A stretch of 64,000 nucleotides of DNA from Alphaproteobacteria bacterium UBA3760. GTDB taxonomy: Bacteria > Pseudomonadota > Alphaproteobacteria > Rs-D84. Position 1 is the stretch's first letter. The number at the start of each line of letters is the position of its first letter. This document shows, piece after piece, positions 8,397-16,632 of this stretch. Made by a program: the position numbers and the translations under genes. Where the stretch lies: NCBI GenBank assembly GCA_002371155.1, contig DFGC01000005.1:62001-126000 (forward strand). Direction: 5' to 3'. Below the pieces are notes generated by a model. That model saw nothing but the letters and a program-made list of their open reading frames with translations. It was not told where the DNA came from and did not search any database.

Positions 8397-8975
8397 TTAT
8401 TTACCCGAACTTATTTCTTTTAATGCCATTGGGACCAGTTTTGCGACATCGGAACCTGGGTTATTGCTTACTAATTTTTGTGCCATGTCGATAATATCCA
8501 ATCGGCGATAGCCCAATGATTCCAACGCAGAAAGCAGGTCGGGCAGGGCGGAATCGCCCGCCGATGCGCCATCAAAATCAAAGTTTGCCCCACCCATTTT
8601 GTTTTTCAATTCAACAATGATTTTTTCGGCAACCTTTTTACCGACACCCGGTGCGGTTGCGATTGTTTTTGCGTCGCCCGTTGCGATTGCCGACATCAGT
8701 GTATCGGTCTTGATTGATGACATTATACCCAACGCAACCTTGGGTCCGACACCCGACACAGTTGTCAATTGGTTAAATAAATTTTGCCCAGATAAATTGG
8801 AAAACCCAAATAAACGAATCGAATCTTCGCGGACAATCGTTTCAATCCACAGGGTCACCGTTGATTTTAATGTCAGGTAATCGGGCGTAAAAACCTTGTA
8901 CCCGACGGGGCCCGCCATTATTATTACAAAACCATCGCCGACATAATCAACAATTCCTTGCAATTTTCCAATCAT
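8397..8975 (-). CDS. ruvA: Holliday junction branch-migration protein RuvA
   Basis: 192 residues. RuvA tetramers bind four-way junctions and recruit the RuvB motor. The N-terminal OB fold begins MIGKLQGIVDYVGDG; two helix-hairpin-helix motifs are visible (LTTVSGVGPKVALGIMS and IATAPGVGKKVAEKII), followed by a C-terminal RuvB-binding domain ending ALKEISSGK. It heads the ruvA-mnmE pair. ruvC lies 1.2 kb away on the opposite strand and ruvB is not in the window, so the usual ruvCAB operon is split here. Confidence 0.95.
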   Translation of the reverse strand: MIGKLQGIVDYVGDGFVIIMAGPVGYKVFTPDYLTLKSTVTLWIETIVREDSIRLFGFSNLSGQNLFNQLTTVSGVGPKVALGIMSSIKTDTLMSAIATGDAKTIATAPGVGKKVAEKIIVELKNKMGGANFDFDGASAGDSALPDLLSALESLGYRRLDIIDMAQKLVSNNPGSDVAKLVPMALKEISSGK

Positions 8976-9004
8976 TTGTTATCCTTTTACGGGTATTTTA
9001 TAAC
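8976..9004 (+). promoter_or_regulatory. Promoter of yebC
   Basis: TTGTTA (8976-8981), 17-bp spacer, TATAAC (8999-9004), starting immediately next to the ruvA start codon. A start near 9010 leaves only ~15 nt, containing AAAAGG, before the ATG at 9026. Confidence 0.65.
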
Positions 9005-9025
9005 AATTAAATTAAAAGGTCAAAT

Positions 9026-9742
9026 ATGAGTGGACACAGTAAATGGCACAACATCCAACATAAAAAAGGTTTGGCGGATGCGGCACGCAGCGGACTGTTT
9101 ACCAAGTTGGCGCGTGAAATAACAATGGCGGCAAAGTTGGGCGATAAAAACCCTGATAATAATCCGCGACTTCGTTTGGCGATTTTGCAGGCGCGCAAAA
9201 ATTCTATGCCGAACGATAATATTAAACGCGCAATCGACAAAGCGTCGGGTGCGAATACTGAAAATTTTGTCGCCGTTCGATACGAAGGTTATGGCCCCGG
9301 TGCGGTGCCGGTTATTGTCGAGGCGTTGACCGATAATCCGCGTCGGACTGTGCCGGAAATTCGTAATATTTTTGCAAAAAATGGTGGCAATATGGGCGAA
9401 GAAGGCTCGGTCGTGTTTATGTTCACGCATGCGGGGCAAATTATGTATCCGGCGTCCATTGGCAAAACCGAAGACGAAATGATGGAATTGGTTATGGAGG
9501 TTGATGCGGATAATTTGGAAACATCACCCGAAGGATTTATTATCACAACCAAGCCTGATAATTTTATGAATGTGCAAAAGGCGTTGTCTGATAAATTGGG
9601 TGAACCCGAAAGTGCGGAAATGACATGGTTGCCCAATATGCCCATGGATTTAGATGACGAGGCCTATGCCAAGGTGGAAAAATTGGTGGATGCGCTGGAT
9701 GCGAATGATGATGTGCAGAAGGTGTTCACCGCGGCCGCATAA
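9026..9742 (+). CDS. yebC: YebC/PmpR-family protein (TACO1-like translation or transcription factor)
   Basis: 238 residues, full family length. The N-terminus MSGHSKWHNIQHKKG is the family signature, followed by AREITMAAK and MPNDNIKRAIDKASG. YebC proteins were long listed as transcription regulators and more recently linked to translation through proline stretches. In many genomes yebC precedes ruvC in a ruvCAB operon; here ruvC follows, but ~390 bp of palindromic repeats and a separate promoter intervene. It is divergent from ruvA. Confidence 0.94.
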   Translation: MSGHSKWHNIQHKKGLADAARSGLFTKLAREITMAAKLGDKNPDNNPRLRLAILQARKNSMPNDNIKRAIDKASGANTENFVAVRYEGYGPGAVPVIVEALTDNPRRTVPEIRNIFAKNGGNMGEEGSVVFMFTHAGQIMYPASIGKTEDEMMELVMEVDADNLETSPEGFIITTKPDNFMNVQKALSDKLGEPESAEMTWLPNMPMDLDDEAYAKVEKLVDALDANDDVQKVFTAAA

Positions 9743-9757
9743 GTAAAATAAAAATAT

Positions 9758-9838
9758 AACGGCACATCTGCTTGATTCCGGCTCGTTTATGTAGCATTTG
9801 TACACTGCACTCGCCGGAATCGTCGCATCTGTACCGTT
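9758..9838 (+). repeat. Palindromic intergenic element, copy B
   Basis: Starts AACGGCACATCTGC and ends GCATCTGTACCGTT; inner arms GATTCCGGC / GCCGGAATC. The outer flanks continue the palindrome: AATAAAAATATAACGG on the left is nearly complementary to CCGTTCTATTTTTATT on the right. It begins 15 bp after the yebC stop. Confidence 0.88.
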
Positions 9839-9860
9839 CTATTTTTATTTTTAATTTGAT

Positions 9861-9941
9861 TGCGGCACATCTGCTGGATTCCGGTTCGTTTATGTAGCAT
9901 TTGTACACTGCACTCGCCGGAATCGTCGCATCTGTACCGTT
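9861..9941 (+). repeat. Palindromic intergenic element, copy C
   Basis: Nearly identical to copy B and offset from it by ~103 bp. It differs by a few substitutions, for example GGTTCG for GGCTCG in the left middle arm, and is followed by the same TTTTTATTTTTAATTTGATTG spacer, so B and C look like a tandem duplication of element plus spacer. Confidence 0.88.
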
Positions 9942-9963
9942 ATCTTTTTATTTTTAATTTGAT

Positions 9964-10045
9964 TGTGGCACATCTGGTCGATTCTGGCTCGTTTATGTAG
10001 CGTTTGTGCGCTACGCTTGCAAACAACTGCGCATCTATCTCATTC
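9964..10045 (+). repeat. Palindromic intergenic element, copy D (chimeric right half)
   Basis: The left half matches copies B and C (GTGGCACATCTG, GTTTATGTAGCGTTTGT). The right half switches to CTACGCTTGCAAACAACTGCGC, as in the segment after copy A. It has lost the GCCGGAATC arm but gained a GTTTG / CAAAC pair. Confidence 0.75.
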
Positions 10046-10088
10046 TAATTTATTTTTTAAGTCGGAGAATATTTACAGTTAAAAAATT

Positions 10089-10117
10089 CCCCATAAAATC
10101 ATTTGGATTTTATGGGG
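10089..10117. promoter_or_regulatory. Stem-loop overlapping the ruvC promoter
   Basis: Perfect 12-bp inverted repeat CCCCATAAAATC / GATTTTATGGGG with loop ATTTG. It has A's before and only a short T run after, so it may end the yebC transcript. The ruvC -35 box lies within its loop and right arm, so it could also be an operator. Confidence 0.6.
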
Positions 10118-10130
10118 TTTATGATATAAT
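10103..10130 (+). promoter_or_regulatory. Promoter of ruvC (leaderless arrangement)
   Basis: TTGGAT (10103-10108), 16-bp spacer, extended -10 TGATATAAT (TATAAT at 10125-10130). Only 7 nt separate the -10 box from the ATG at 10138, so the predicted transcript starts at or within a base of the start codon. No Shine-Dalgarno sequence is present. Confidence 0.65.
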
Positions 10131-10137
10131 AAAAATC

Positions 10138-10647
10138 ATGAGAATTATTGGAATTGACCCGGGTTTATTACATACAGGTTGGGCAATCATAGATGCGAAC
10201 GGTCAACAACGGCACTATGTTGCCAGTGGTGTTATTTTGCCACCGACAAAATTGTCTTTGCCCGAAAGGTTGAGTCTGATTTTTCGTGGAATTACCGATT
10301 TGTGTGAAAAATTTAATCCAGATGTGTGTAGCATAGAGATTATTTTCGTGAATAAAAATCCGAAAACTACACTGATTTTGGGGCATGCGCGCGCGGCGGC
10401 GATTGTTGCGGTGGCAAATAAAAATATTGAAATTTTCGAATATGAACCAAATGCAATTAAAAAGGCTCTGACGGGGGCGGGGCATGCCGATAAAGAACAA
10501 ATTTATAAAATGCTGAAAATATTGTTGCCGATGGCAAAACCAAAAACGGCGGATGAATCAGATGCGATTGCAATCGCAATGACCCACGCGAATATGGCAA
10601 AGTTTACCCCGTCGCGTGGTGCGCTGTGTGGGACAGGCACAGTTTAA
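10138..10647 (+). CDS. ruvC: Holliday junction resolvase RuvC
   Basis: 169 residues from ATG 10138, the usual RuvC length; an upstream in-frame start would add ~44 non-homologous residues. RuvC cuts four-way DNA junctions as a dimer. The RNase H-fold acidic residues are visible: GIDPGL (Asp at the N-terminus), SIEIIF (Glu), and the C-terminal DESDAIAIAMTHA (paired acids). EYEPNAIKKALTGAGHADKEQI is the typical DNA-contact region. The expected upstream partner yebC is present but separated by repeats; ruvA is on the other strand. Confidence 0.93.
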   Translation: MRIIGIDPGLLHTGWAIIDANGQQRHYVASGVILPPTKLSLPERLSLIFRGITDLCEKFNPDVCSIEIIFVNKNPKTTLILGHARAAAIVAVANKNIEIFEYEPNAIKKALTGAGHADKEQIYKMLKILLPMAKPKTADESDAIAIAMTHANMAKFTPSRGALCGTGTV

Positions 10648-10716
10648 TAAATGCGTGATAATTTTATTCTTTTATTTAACTCTGTTTTGTGATAAAATTA
10701 CAAGACGAGAGAGATT

Positions 10717-12837
10717 ATGAAATTTATATCAAAAATTTTGTTTGTTGTATGTTGTGCTACGCCAATTACGGCGACGGCTGCGCCGATTGCGACCACATTG
10801 GGCAGTAATTTAACGGGATATAATGGAAATTCATCTGTGGCAACGAATCAATGGAACACAATGACAAATCCCCGCGCAAATATACAGAACACGACGGTTA
10901 AAAATAATTTTGGAAATTGTAATGCGTTGATATTGCGCTGTGCAACGCCAAAATGTGCGGGTGGCGGATGTGCGGACGCGGAAATCGCAAAGCAAATTGT
11001 TGTTGGTTGTGTGAATACAAATGCGTCGTGCAAACAATATGGCGATGATTTGGTGAATTTTATTTCGGCGCAGTTGGTGTCTGATTCGGTGGCGGCGCAA
11101 AATGCGGCGGCTGCGGCGGCAACCGCGGCGGCGAATCAAAGCGCGGAACAAATCGCGAATATGCAACAACAAATGCAAATGCAGATGGCACAAATGCAGG
11201 AACAAAATAACGCGCAAATTTCTGCATTACAGGATGCATTACAGGAAAGTCAACGCGCCAATCAAGAAATGATGTTGTCGGCGGCGGAATCCGCCAAGGC
11301 ATCTGCGCCATCGGCGGTGGATGCGGATACGGGATTAAATGCAACGCAGACGGCGGCGGCGCAATCGGGTGTTGATGCCGAGGTTATTCAACGCGCAACA
11401 ATTACCGGCCAAATTTTAACCGGTATGGAAAGTGTCGATTCCAGTTTGAATCAATTAAAAACGACTATGCGTGATGCGTTTCGGTATGGCGGTTGCAATG
11501 AAATAAATGGCGATAATTGCACCGGGCCAAAACGCGTGAAAAAATTCAAAGAATTGTCTATGAAATTTTTTGACCCATACGATGCGTTGGTTGATAATTT
11601 AGAGGACGCATTGTTGCGCGCACAAAGTGTTGGGGTTGATATGGGCGATATATATATGTTGCTGAGTGGGTCATGCAATCGATATGCAAAGTATTTATGT
11701 CGTGGAAATTATAGTAGTGGTTCGCCAATTTATAGTTCAGACACATGTTGTTTAGGTGATAATGATGGTTGCACTCAGTATAAATCAAAAAAAACAGGAA
11801 CAACCAGGGGTGGGCATGATTGTGCCGATGGCATGGTTATTCCGCCCGAGGATTTGGTCGCGTGCACAGTAAATGAAATTTATAATGATGTTGATGGTTA
11901 TGAAAAGGTGCAAGAGGCTTGGTTGAATCCGGATGAATCCAGCGCGGGGATAATTCGTGTTGGTTGTGCCAGTGATATTGTCAACAGTGGTATTTTGGGT
12001 CGGCGCGCCAGAACCAGAAAAAGTGTGGCGAATATTGATGTTCTGCAATATTTAATTATGCAGGATGCGCCGAATACAAATGATGAAATCAGTGCGGAAA
12101 AAATTAAAAAATATTGTGCAACCGCACCTTTGGAACCAAAATTGAAAAGTGCGACCATGTCGCGCAGTTTGCCACCAAAAATGTGTTGTGATGATGCAAG
12201 TGCGAAATGCGACGGTGATTGTAATAATGATTTTGCGTATGTAGATCCGACATATGCGTTGTGTAATGTGCATAGGTATAATTTAGTAGACAATGACATA
12301 ATGAATCCGACCGATGCGGAAACCAAGGAAAAAGTTCGTCAAAATGTTGCGTTGAAAACGACGGTTATCGCACAACAAATGTATAAGCAATATGTTATGG
12401 TTGAATCTATGATTAAACGGTTAAAGATTCAATTGGAAAAGGCGGTGTTGAATGCAAATCTGCAAGTCGCCGGTGGCACATCGTCCAAATCGTCAGACGA
12501 TTCAGTCAAGGTGGAGTTTAGTGATTGCGGTGGAAAGTCGGCAGAAAATGCGTTGAATTGTGTGCAATCAAATTATACTAAATTGAAACCGTTTGTTGAC
12601 AAGGGAAATTCTAAGAGAACGGTTCGTGAACAATTGTATAGTGATTTCAGAGTGTTAAAGGCGCATTTGGATAACTGGCCAAGAAGTGTTGATGAAACAA
12701 AATGCATAGTTGAAAATGTTAAAGATAAAAAAACTATGAAAGATTGTTTGGATTTGATAGAGGAAGGAATTACAAAATTGGATAAGCAAATCACAAATGA
12801 AAAATCAAGACAAAATTATAGATACCCGTGGGGATAA
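10717..12837 (+). CDS. Large secreted Cys-rich protein with a Gln/Ala-rich coiled coil, unknown function
   Basis: 706 residues. The signal peptide ends near ITATAA (residue ~22). Residues ~125-195 are an Ala- and Gln-rich helix (MQQQMQMQMAQMQEQ and similar) of coiled-coil character. The rest is rich in cysteines, many paired closely (CRGNYSS, DTCCLGDNDGC, MCCDDASAKCDGDC), which suggests a disulfide-stabilised periplasmic or surface protein. A charged helical C-terminal section ends NYRYPWG. I recognise no family. It is monocistronic: a weak extended -10 (TGATAAAAT, 10690-10698) lies before it and a clear terminator after it. Surface structure or adhesion is only a guess. Confidence 0.7.
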   Translation: MKFISKILFVVCCATPITATAAPIATTLGSNLTGYNGNSSVATNQWNTMTNPRANIQNTTVKNNFGNCNALILRCATPKCAGGGCADAEIAKQIVVGCVNTNASCKQYGDDLVNFISAQLVSDSVAAQNAAAAAATAAANQSAEQIANMQQQMQMQMAQMQEQNNAQISALQDALQESQRANQEMMLSAAESAKASAPSAVDADTGLNATQTAAAQSGVDAEVIQRATITGQILTGMESVDSSLNQLKTTMRDAFRYGGCNEINGDNCTGPKRVKKFKELSMKFFDPYDALVDNLEDALLRAQSVGVDMGDIYMLLSGSCNRYAKYLCRGNYSSGSPIYSSDTCCLGDNDGCTQYKSKKTGTTRGGHDCADGMVIPPEDLVACTVNEIYNDVDGYEKVQEAWLNPDESSAGIIRVGCASDIVNSGILGRRARTRKSVANIDVLQYLIMQDAPNTNDEISAEKIKKYCATAPLEPKLKSATMSRSLPPKMCCDDASAKCDGDCNNDFAYVDPTYALCNVHRYNLVDNDIMNPTDAETKEKVRQNVALKTTVIAQQMYKQYVMVESMIKRLKIQLEKAVLNANLQVAGGTSSKSSDDSVKVEFSDCGGKSAENALNCVQSNYTKLKPFVDKGNSKRTVREQLYSDFRVLKAHLDNWPRSVDETKCIVENVKDKKTMKDCLDLIEEGITKLDKQITNEKSRQNYRYPWG

Positions 12838-12858
12838 TGAATATGTTTCGCATGTATG

Positions 12859-12888
12859 AAATCTGGGCTGATGTCCCAGATTTTTTTT
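12859..12888 (+). terminator. Terminator of the large secreted protein gene
   Basis: Stem AAATCTGGG / CCCAGATTT, 7-nt loop, followed by a run of T (eight T in all after the CCCAGA). It lies ~20 bp after the stop. Confidence 0.9.
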
Positions 12889-12920
12889 CACAATTACCCC
12901 GTTGCCTGAATTGCGGTGTC

Positions 12921-13097
12921 GACGGTATTACCGTCATACCGCGGTCGCGCGGTATCCAATTTGCGCCATTGGCGCAAATTTGTGTTATTTGGCATATGAG
13001 ATATTACACAGGTTTGCGTTCGCAAACTGGATTCCGGCCTGCGCCGGAATGACGAGATGTGTATTATATTGTCATTCTGAACGACAGTGAAGAATCC
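12921..13097. repeat. Cluster of consecutive small palindromes
   Basis: Within 177 bp stand five hairpins and one related word: GACGGTA-t-TACCGTC (12921-12935), ATACCGCG-gtcg-CGCGGTAT (12936-12955), AATTTGCGCC-att-GGCGCAAATT (12958-12980), GTTTGCG-tt-CGCAAAC (from 13012), ATTCCGGC-ctgc-GCCGGAAT (13031-13050), and GTCATTCTGAACGACAGTGA leading to AGAATCC (13070-13097). The ATTCCGGC arms are those of elements A-C. The following ~180 bp (13098-13276) contain an imperfect TCCGATACA / TGTCGGA pair and CCCCG-ttgg-CGGGG but no gene. Confidence 0.8.
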
Positions 13098-13276
13098 ATT
13101 TGATTCCGATACATAGTGTCGGATGATTTTTTAATTTGCCAAACATGGATAGTTCGCTTGATGTTCGCTGGGCTTGCTTGATCAGTATGGGGCATTTTGT
13201 TGGAACCATTTCCACCTGTTTTACTGGTTTTTCCCCGTTGGCGGGGAATAAAAGATGGATGATGATGTGATAATAT

Positions 13277-13612
13277 CTATTTCCGAAATGTTATTTTTGA
13301 TATTGCGGGGTATCCAAAATATTTATTTATACGGCGCAAAATTTCGTCTTGGGAATACGATAATTGTAATGCCAATGCGGGGTTTGTTGGTTTTATCACA
13401 ACACTGTATTTTTTATCGATGGTTTGTTTTATCGCAACCAATTTCGCAATATTTGCTATGTCGGACCCCATGATTTCGTCCCATCGTTGTGCCAGGTCCG
13501 TCGCAGATGCCGGCCGATGAAACATTTGGAAAAAATTGCCAAACACCCCCGCGATTGTCGTTGGACGCGTGATGCGTTTTTCTAATTTTTTTTCCGAATT
13601 ATTTTCTGACAT
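13277..13612 (-). CDS. DUF721 (DciA-like) protein
   Basis: 111 residues. The central region TDLAQRWDEIMGSDIANIAK followed by VKPTNPALALQLSYSQDEIL is typical of DUF721, the family that includes the helicase loader DciA and related proteins of alphaproteobacteria. DciA members load replicative helicase DnaB; whether this shorter member does so is inference. Its start overlaps the mltA end by 14 bp, so the two are co-transcribed and probably translationally linked. Beyond its stop lies the palindrome cluster. Confidence 0.7.
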   Translation of the reverse strand: MSENNSEKKLEKRITRPTTIAGVFGNFFQMFHRPASATDLAQRWDEIMGSDIANIAKLVAIKQTIDKKYSVVIKPTNPALALQLSYSQDEILRRINKYFGYPAISKITFRK

Positions 13613-14702
13613 TTACATATTCCTTGGGCAATAGTATAAACATTTCACCCTGGGCATGTTGACCATGTGCGAATTTATATGCGTCGTCGCCAGAACCAAA
13701 AAATATGTCGGCGCGTATCCATCCGCGAATCGCAGAACCGGTGTCTTGGGCAATCATCAATCGTTGGAATTTGCGCCCGTCGGATAATTTCGTGTTCACA
13801 TATACAGGCATACCAACGGTGTAAATCGAATCGTCAACCGCCAAACTGCGAATACGGGACAGGGGTGTTCCCAATTTGCCAATAACATTTTTAGATTCGG
13901 CTTCGCGGAAATATACATATCGTGGATTGTTATAAATGACTTCGCGTGCGATGGATGGATTTTTTTTCAGGTATTTCCAAACGGCATCGGCACTGTATCC
14001 GCCATCGGGTTTAATGCCGCGGTTGCGTAATTGTTCGCCAATCGATTTGAATTGCATATCGTTTGTTCCGCCAAAGTTTAATTTAACCGTTGAACCGTCG
14101 TCCAATGATAACATACCGCTGCCTTGGATTTGTATGTTTTGGACATCGACCATATCCGCCCAATATAAAACGCGTCCGATTTTGTTTTCGACGATTTTCT
14201 TTTTATGCACATTTTTGTATTCTGCGGGATTTGATGGTGCCGCCATCAATGGTTCGTTGCATTTCGCTGTTTTTGTGCGGCATGCTGGTATGGTTGGTGA
14301 ATAGTATCCCGTAAATGTTCCGGTCGTATTGCCAGATGCGTCATATACTTTATATGGTTGAAAGTGCGATTCGAACCATGCACGAACGGTTTTAACATCG
14401 GACCCCGCGCCCGGCAACATATTGCATTTTTCTTGAACCAATGCCGCATCAGGAATCACCCGACCGGTGTATTGCAATTTTGCCCGACATGTGTTGCGGA
14501 ATGCTTGGAGTGCGTATCGCACATCGTCGTTTTCCCAATTTGGTAATGCCGAAAATGATACCGGTTTCAGGTTCGATGATGGCACAACGGCGTTGTTGCC
14601 TTGGTGGGGTGATGGTGTTGACAGGTCGCACGATGTCAATGAAAATGCCAGAAATAGTCCACAAATAACCCCGAAATATGTTGTTTTTGATATATTAAAC
14701 AT
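13599..14702 (-). CDS. mltA: Membrane-bound lytic murein transglycosylase A
   Basis: 367 residues. The lipoprotein signal ends at SLTSC (lipobox, Cys ~25). MltA cleaves peptidoglycan glycan strands to 1,6-anhydro products. Family landmarks: TGTFTGYYSPTIPA, GSGMLSLDDGS and FGGTNDMQFKSIGEQLRNRG of the MltA domain, then the 3D domain with AQDTGSAIRG carrying the expected catalytic Asp and GSGDDAYKFAHGQ. It is divergent from secB, a neighbourhood common in alphaproteobacteria, and overlaps the downstream DUF721 gene. Confidence 0.93.
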   Translation of the reverse strand: MFNISKTTYFGVICGLFLAFSLTSCDLSTPSPHQGNNAVVPSSNLKPVSFSALPNWENDDVRYALQAFRNTCRAKLQYTGRVIPDAALVQEKCNMLPGAGSDVKTVRAWFESHFQPYKVYDASGNTTGTFTGYYSPTIPACRTKTAKCNEPLMAAPSNPAEYKNVHKKKIVENKIGRVLYWADMVDVQNIQIQGSGMLSLDDGSTVKLNFGGTNDMQFKSIGEQLRNRGIKPDGGYSADAVWKYLKKNPSIAREVIYNNPRYVYFREAESKNVIGKLGTPLSRIRSLAVDDSIYTVGMPVYVNTKLSDGRKFQRLMIAQDTGSAIRGWIRADIFFGSGDDAYKFAHGQHAQGEMFILLPKEYVNVRK

Positions 14703-14720
14703 TTTTTATTCCCTCGCCAC

Positions 14721-14750
14721 TTGTAAAATCTGTTTCATTTGTTATATTAT
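14721..14750 (+). promoter_or_regulatory. Promoter of secB
   Basis: TTGTAA (14721-14726) followed by TATATT (16-bp spacer, 14743-14748) or the overlapping TATTAT (18-bp spacer, 14745-14750). AAGGAG at 14771-14776 lies 7 nt before the ATG. Confidence 0.6.
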
Positions 14751-14783
14751 CATAAAACGGACTAAAAAAAAAGGAGCAATCGC

Positions 14784-15236
14784 ATGTCGCAGTTCAAAAT
14801 TATTTCTCAATTCTTGAAAGATATTTCTTTCGAAAGCCCAAATGTCCCAGAATTGTTCTTTAACCAGGATAATGGCCAGGCGAAAATCGAAATAAATATT
14901 GATATTCAAATCAAGGGCGCGGAAAATAATGTGTTTATGGTCGATTTGGTTACCAAGGTTCATTCGAAATTGGATAAAGATGCAAAATCTATATTTTTGA
15001 TTGAAACAACATATTCGGGTCTGGTGCAAATGGAAGAAGAAAAAGATGAAGAGGTCAAACGCCGCACTTTATTGATTGATGTGCCACATATGTTGTTCCC
15101 GTCGGTTCGTGCGTTGGTGACCCGTTTGACATCGGAATCTGGATTCCCGGCATTCACAATGCAGCCTGTGGATTTCGAGGCTTTGTACGAACAAAGAAAA
15201 AATGCCGCACAACAACAAAAACCGGCAAATCAATAA
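14784..15236 (+). CDS. secB: Protein-export chaperone SecB
   Basis: 150 residues, standard length. SecB keeps exported proteins unfolded and hands them to SecA. Family landmarks: ISFESPNVPELF near the N-terminus, IETTYSGLVQM, LLIDVPHMLFPSVRALV (core) and GFPAFTMQPVDFEALY, the conserved C-terminal helix region, then a charged Gln-rich tail. It is a single-gene unit with its own promoter, an ideal ribosome site and a terminator, and pairs functionally with yajC-secDF at 34870-37639. Confidence 0.96.
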   Translation: MSQFKIISQFLKDISFESPNVPELFFNQDNGQAKIEINIDIQIKGAENNVFMVDLVTKVHSKLDKDAKSIFLIETTYSGLVQMEEEKDEEVKRRTLLIDVPHMLFPSVRALVTRLTSESGFPAFTMQPVDFEALYEQRKNAAQQQKPANQ

Positions 15237-15256
15237 TTATTATTTGGTTGAAAAAT

Positions 15257-15284
15257 GAAAACCGTCCGTTTCGGGCGGTTTTTT
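15257..15284 (+). terminator. Terminator of secB
   Basis: AAAACCGTCCG / CGGGCGGTTTT stem (one G-U pair) followed by T's. The promoter of the next gene begins within 10 bp. Confidence 0.88.
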
Positions 15285-15291
15285 CGTTGTT

Positions 15292-15319
15292 TTGTTTTAT
15301 TGAAAAAGTATGGTATAAT
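15292..15319 (+). promoter_or_regulatory. Promoter of the MFS gene
   Basis: TTGTTT (15292-15297), 16-bp spacer, extended -10 TGGTATAAT (TATAAT at 15314-15319). Transcription would begin ~15326, only ~8 nt before ATG 15334. Confidence 0.7.
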
Positions 15320-15333
15320 GTTATGTCGTTTAT

Positions 15334-16569
15334 ATGGAGAGAGTTTTGGCCAAAGATAAATATATTTCGATAAATTCAGATGTGACCGGGTATTCTTTTG
15401 CGAACCTGGGGTTATTCACCGGGTTTGCGTCGGGTGTTTATAATGCGGTTTATTCGTTGGTTATTTTGGGGATTTTTACCGGAATTTTGGGTGATGAAAA
15501 ATTGGCGTCGTCGGTGGTTGGTATTTATGTCGCGCTGTATTCTGTGTTTTGTATGATTATCGGCGTTTTTTCCAAAGAATTGCTGCGTTGGTTTTCCAAA
15601 GTTCGTTTGATGTATATCGCGTTTTTGTTGGTTGTTATATGTTATGCGATGATGAGTTTTTCTGTTAAACCGACGACATTTGTTGCGCTGGATTATGCAT
15701 CGGGTGTTGGGTCAACCATTGTCGGAATTTTAATCCCGTTGTTTATGGCAGATTTTTCCAAAGATATTGGTATGGCAAAATTAAATGCGCGATATTATTT
15801 TTGGGTCAATATTGGGTGTTTGGTTGCGCCGTTGTTCGCGTTGAATATGGCCGAGTGGTTCGGTAATTATCGTATCCCGTTTTTGGCATCTGCGATGATT
15901 TATGCAGGGGGATTATTATTTTTCAAACGATTCGGTATCGTGCAACAAGATAAAGAAATTAAATATGTCAGTCCCCGTCGCACAGTTAAATCTTTGTGGG
16001 TAAATACACTGGCGTTTTTCAGGCGTCCCGGTATGCCGCGTGCGTATGCAATAAATTTTGGATATTATGCGTTGTCGGCGATGCGTGTGTTGTATGTCCC
16101 TATTGTTGTGATAGAACAGGGTTTTTCTGCAAATGTGTTGGGGTGGGTTTTGACGATTGGTATTTTGCCGTATATTATATTTGATTTGTTTATCGGGAAT
16201 CTGGTTCGGCGTGTCGGGCCAAAATTGTTGATGATTATTGGAATGGCGTCTTTTGTTGGGTTTGCGATATTGGCAACATTTTTACAAGGTTATGCGTTGT
16301 TGGCAATATTTGTCCTGTGGCAGATTTCTGGGGCGTTTATGGAACCGGTGCATGATTTGTTTTTCTTTGATAATGCCCAGAAAAGTGAACAATCACGGTT
16401 TTATGGCGTTTTCAAAACGACATCATATTTGCCTAAGGTTATCGCCCCGATTTTGGGTGCCGCATGTATTGCGATTTTTGGCGCAACATCGGCGGTATGG
16501 TTTGTTCCGATTGCCGTCGGAGTTTTGGCGTTGTGTGTGTTGGTTTTTGGAAAACAGAATATTTCTTGA
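15334..16569 (+). CDS. MFS-type multi-pass transporter, substrate unknown
   Basis: 411 residues with roughly 11-12 hydrophobic helices, the usual major-facilitator layout with a central charged loop (RFGIVQQDKEIKYVSPRRTVKS). It lacks a clear drug-efflux signature, so no substrate is proposed. Start choice is uncertain. ATG 15334 has no ribosome site, whereas GGAGAGAG (15336-15343) sits just before an in-frame TTG at 15346, which would shorten the protein by four residues and give a normal ~20-nt leader. It is flanked by secB and recA with independent promoters on both sides, so context does not suggest a role. Confidence 0.75.
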   Translation: MERVLAKDKYISINSDVTGYSFANLGLFTGFASGVYNAVYSLVILGIFTGILGDEKLASSVVGIYVALYSVFCMIIGVFSKELLRWFSKVRLMYIAFLLVVICYAMMSFSVKPTTFVALDYASGVGSTIVGILIPLFMADFSKDIGMAKLNARYYFWVNIGCLVAPLFALNMAEWFGNYRIPFLASAMIYAGGLLFFKRFGIVQQDKEIKYVSPRRTVKSLWVNTLAFFRRPGMPRAYAINFGYYALSAMRVLYVPIVVIEQGFSANVLGWVLTIGILPYIIFDLFIGNLVRRVGPKLLMIIGMASFVGFAILATFLQGYALLAIFVLWQISGAFMEPVHDLFFFDNAQKSEQSRFYGVFKTTSYLPKVIAPILGAACIAIFGATSAVWFVPIAVGVLALCVLVFGKQNIS

Positions 16570-16575
16570 ACAGAC

Positions 16576-16604
16576 TTGCAAATGTGATTTTTTCTGTGTA
16601 TGAT
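16576..16604 (+). promoter_or_regulatory. Promoter of recA
   Basis: TTGCAA (16576-16581), 17-bp spacer, TATGAT (16599-16604). I see no GTTC-N7-GTTC (alphaproteobacterial LexA) or CTGT-N8-ACAG box overlapping it, so SOS control is not evident from sequence. Confidence 0.65.
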
Positions 16605-16632
16605 TTTTATACAAGATAAAAGGGGAAATTTT

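Noticed and set aside
9758..10045. Possible CRISPR-like array (three similar units)
   Set aside because: Units are 80 bp palindromes with near-identical AT-rich spacers and no cas genes nearby; they are intergenic palindromic repeats.
13098..13276. Decayed gene or tRNA in the long gap after the palindromes
   Set aside because: No reading frame with coding character and no tRNA arms could be found.
16561..16632. LexA-type SOS box at recA
   Set aside because: No GTTC-N7-GTTC or CTGT-N8-ACAG motif overlaps the promoter.
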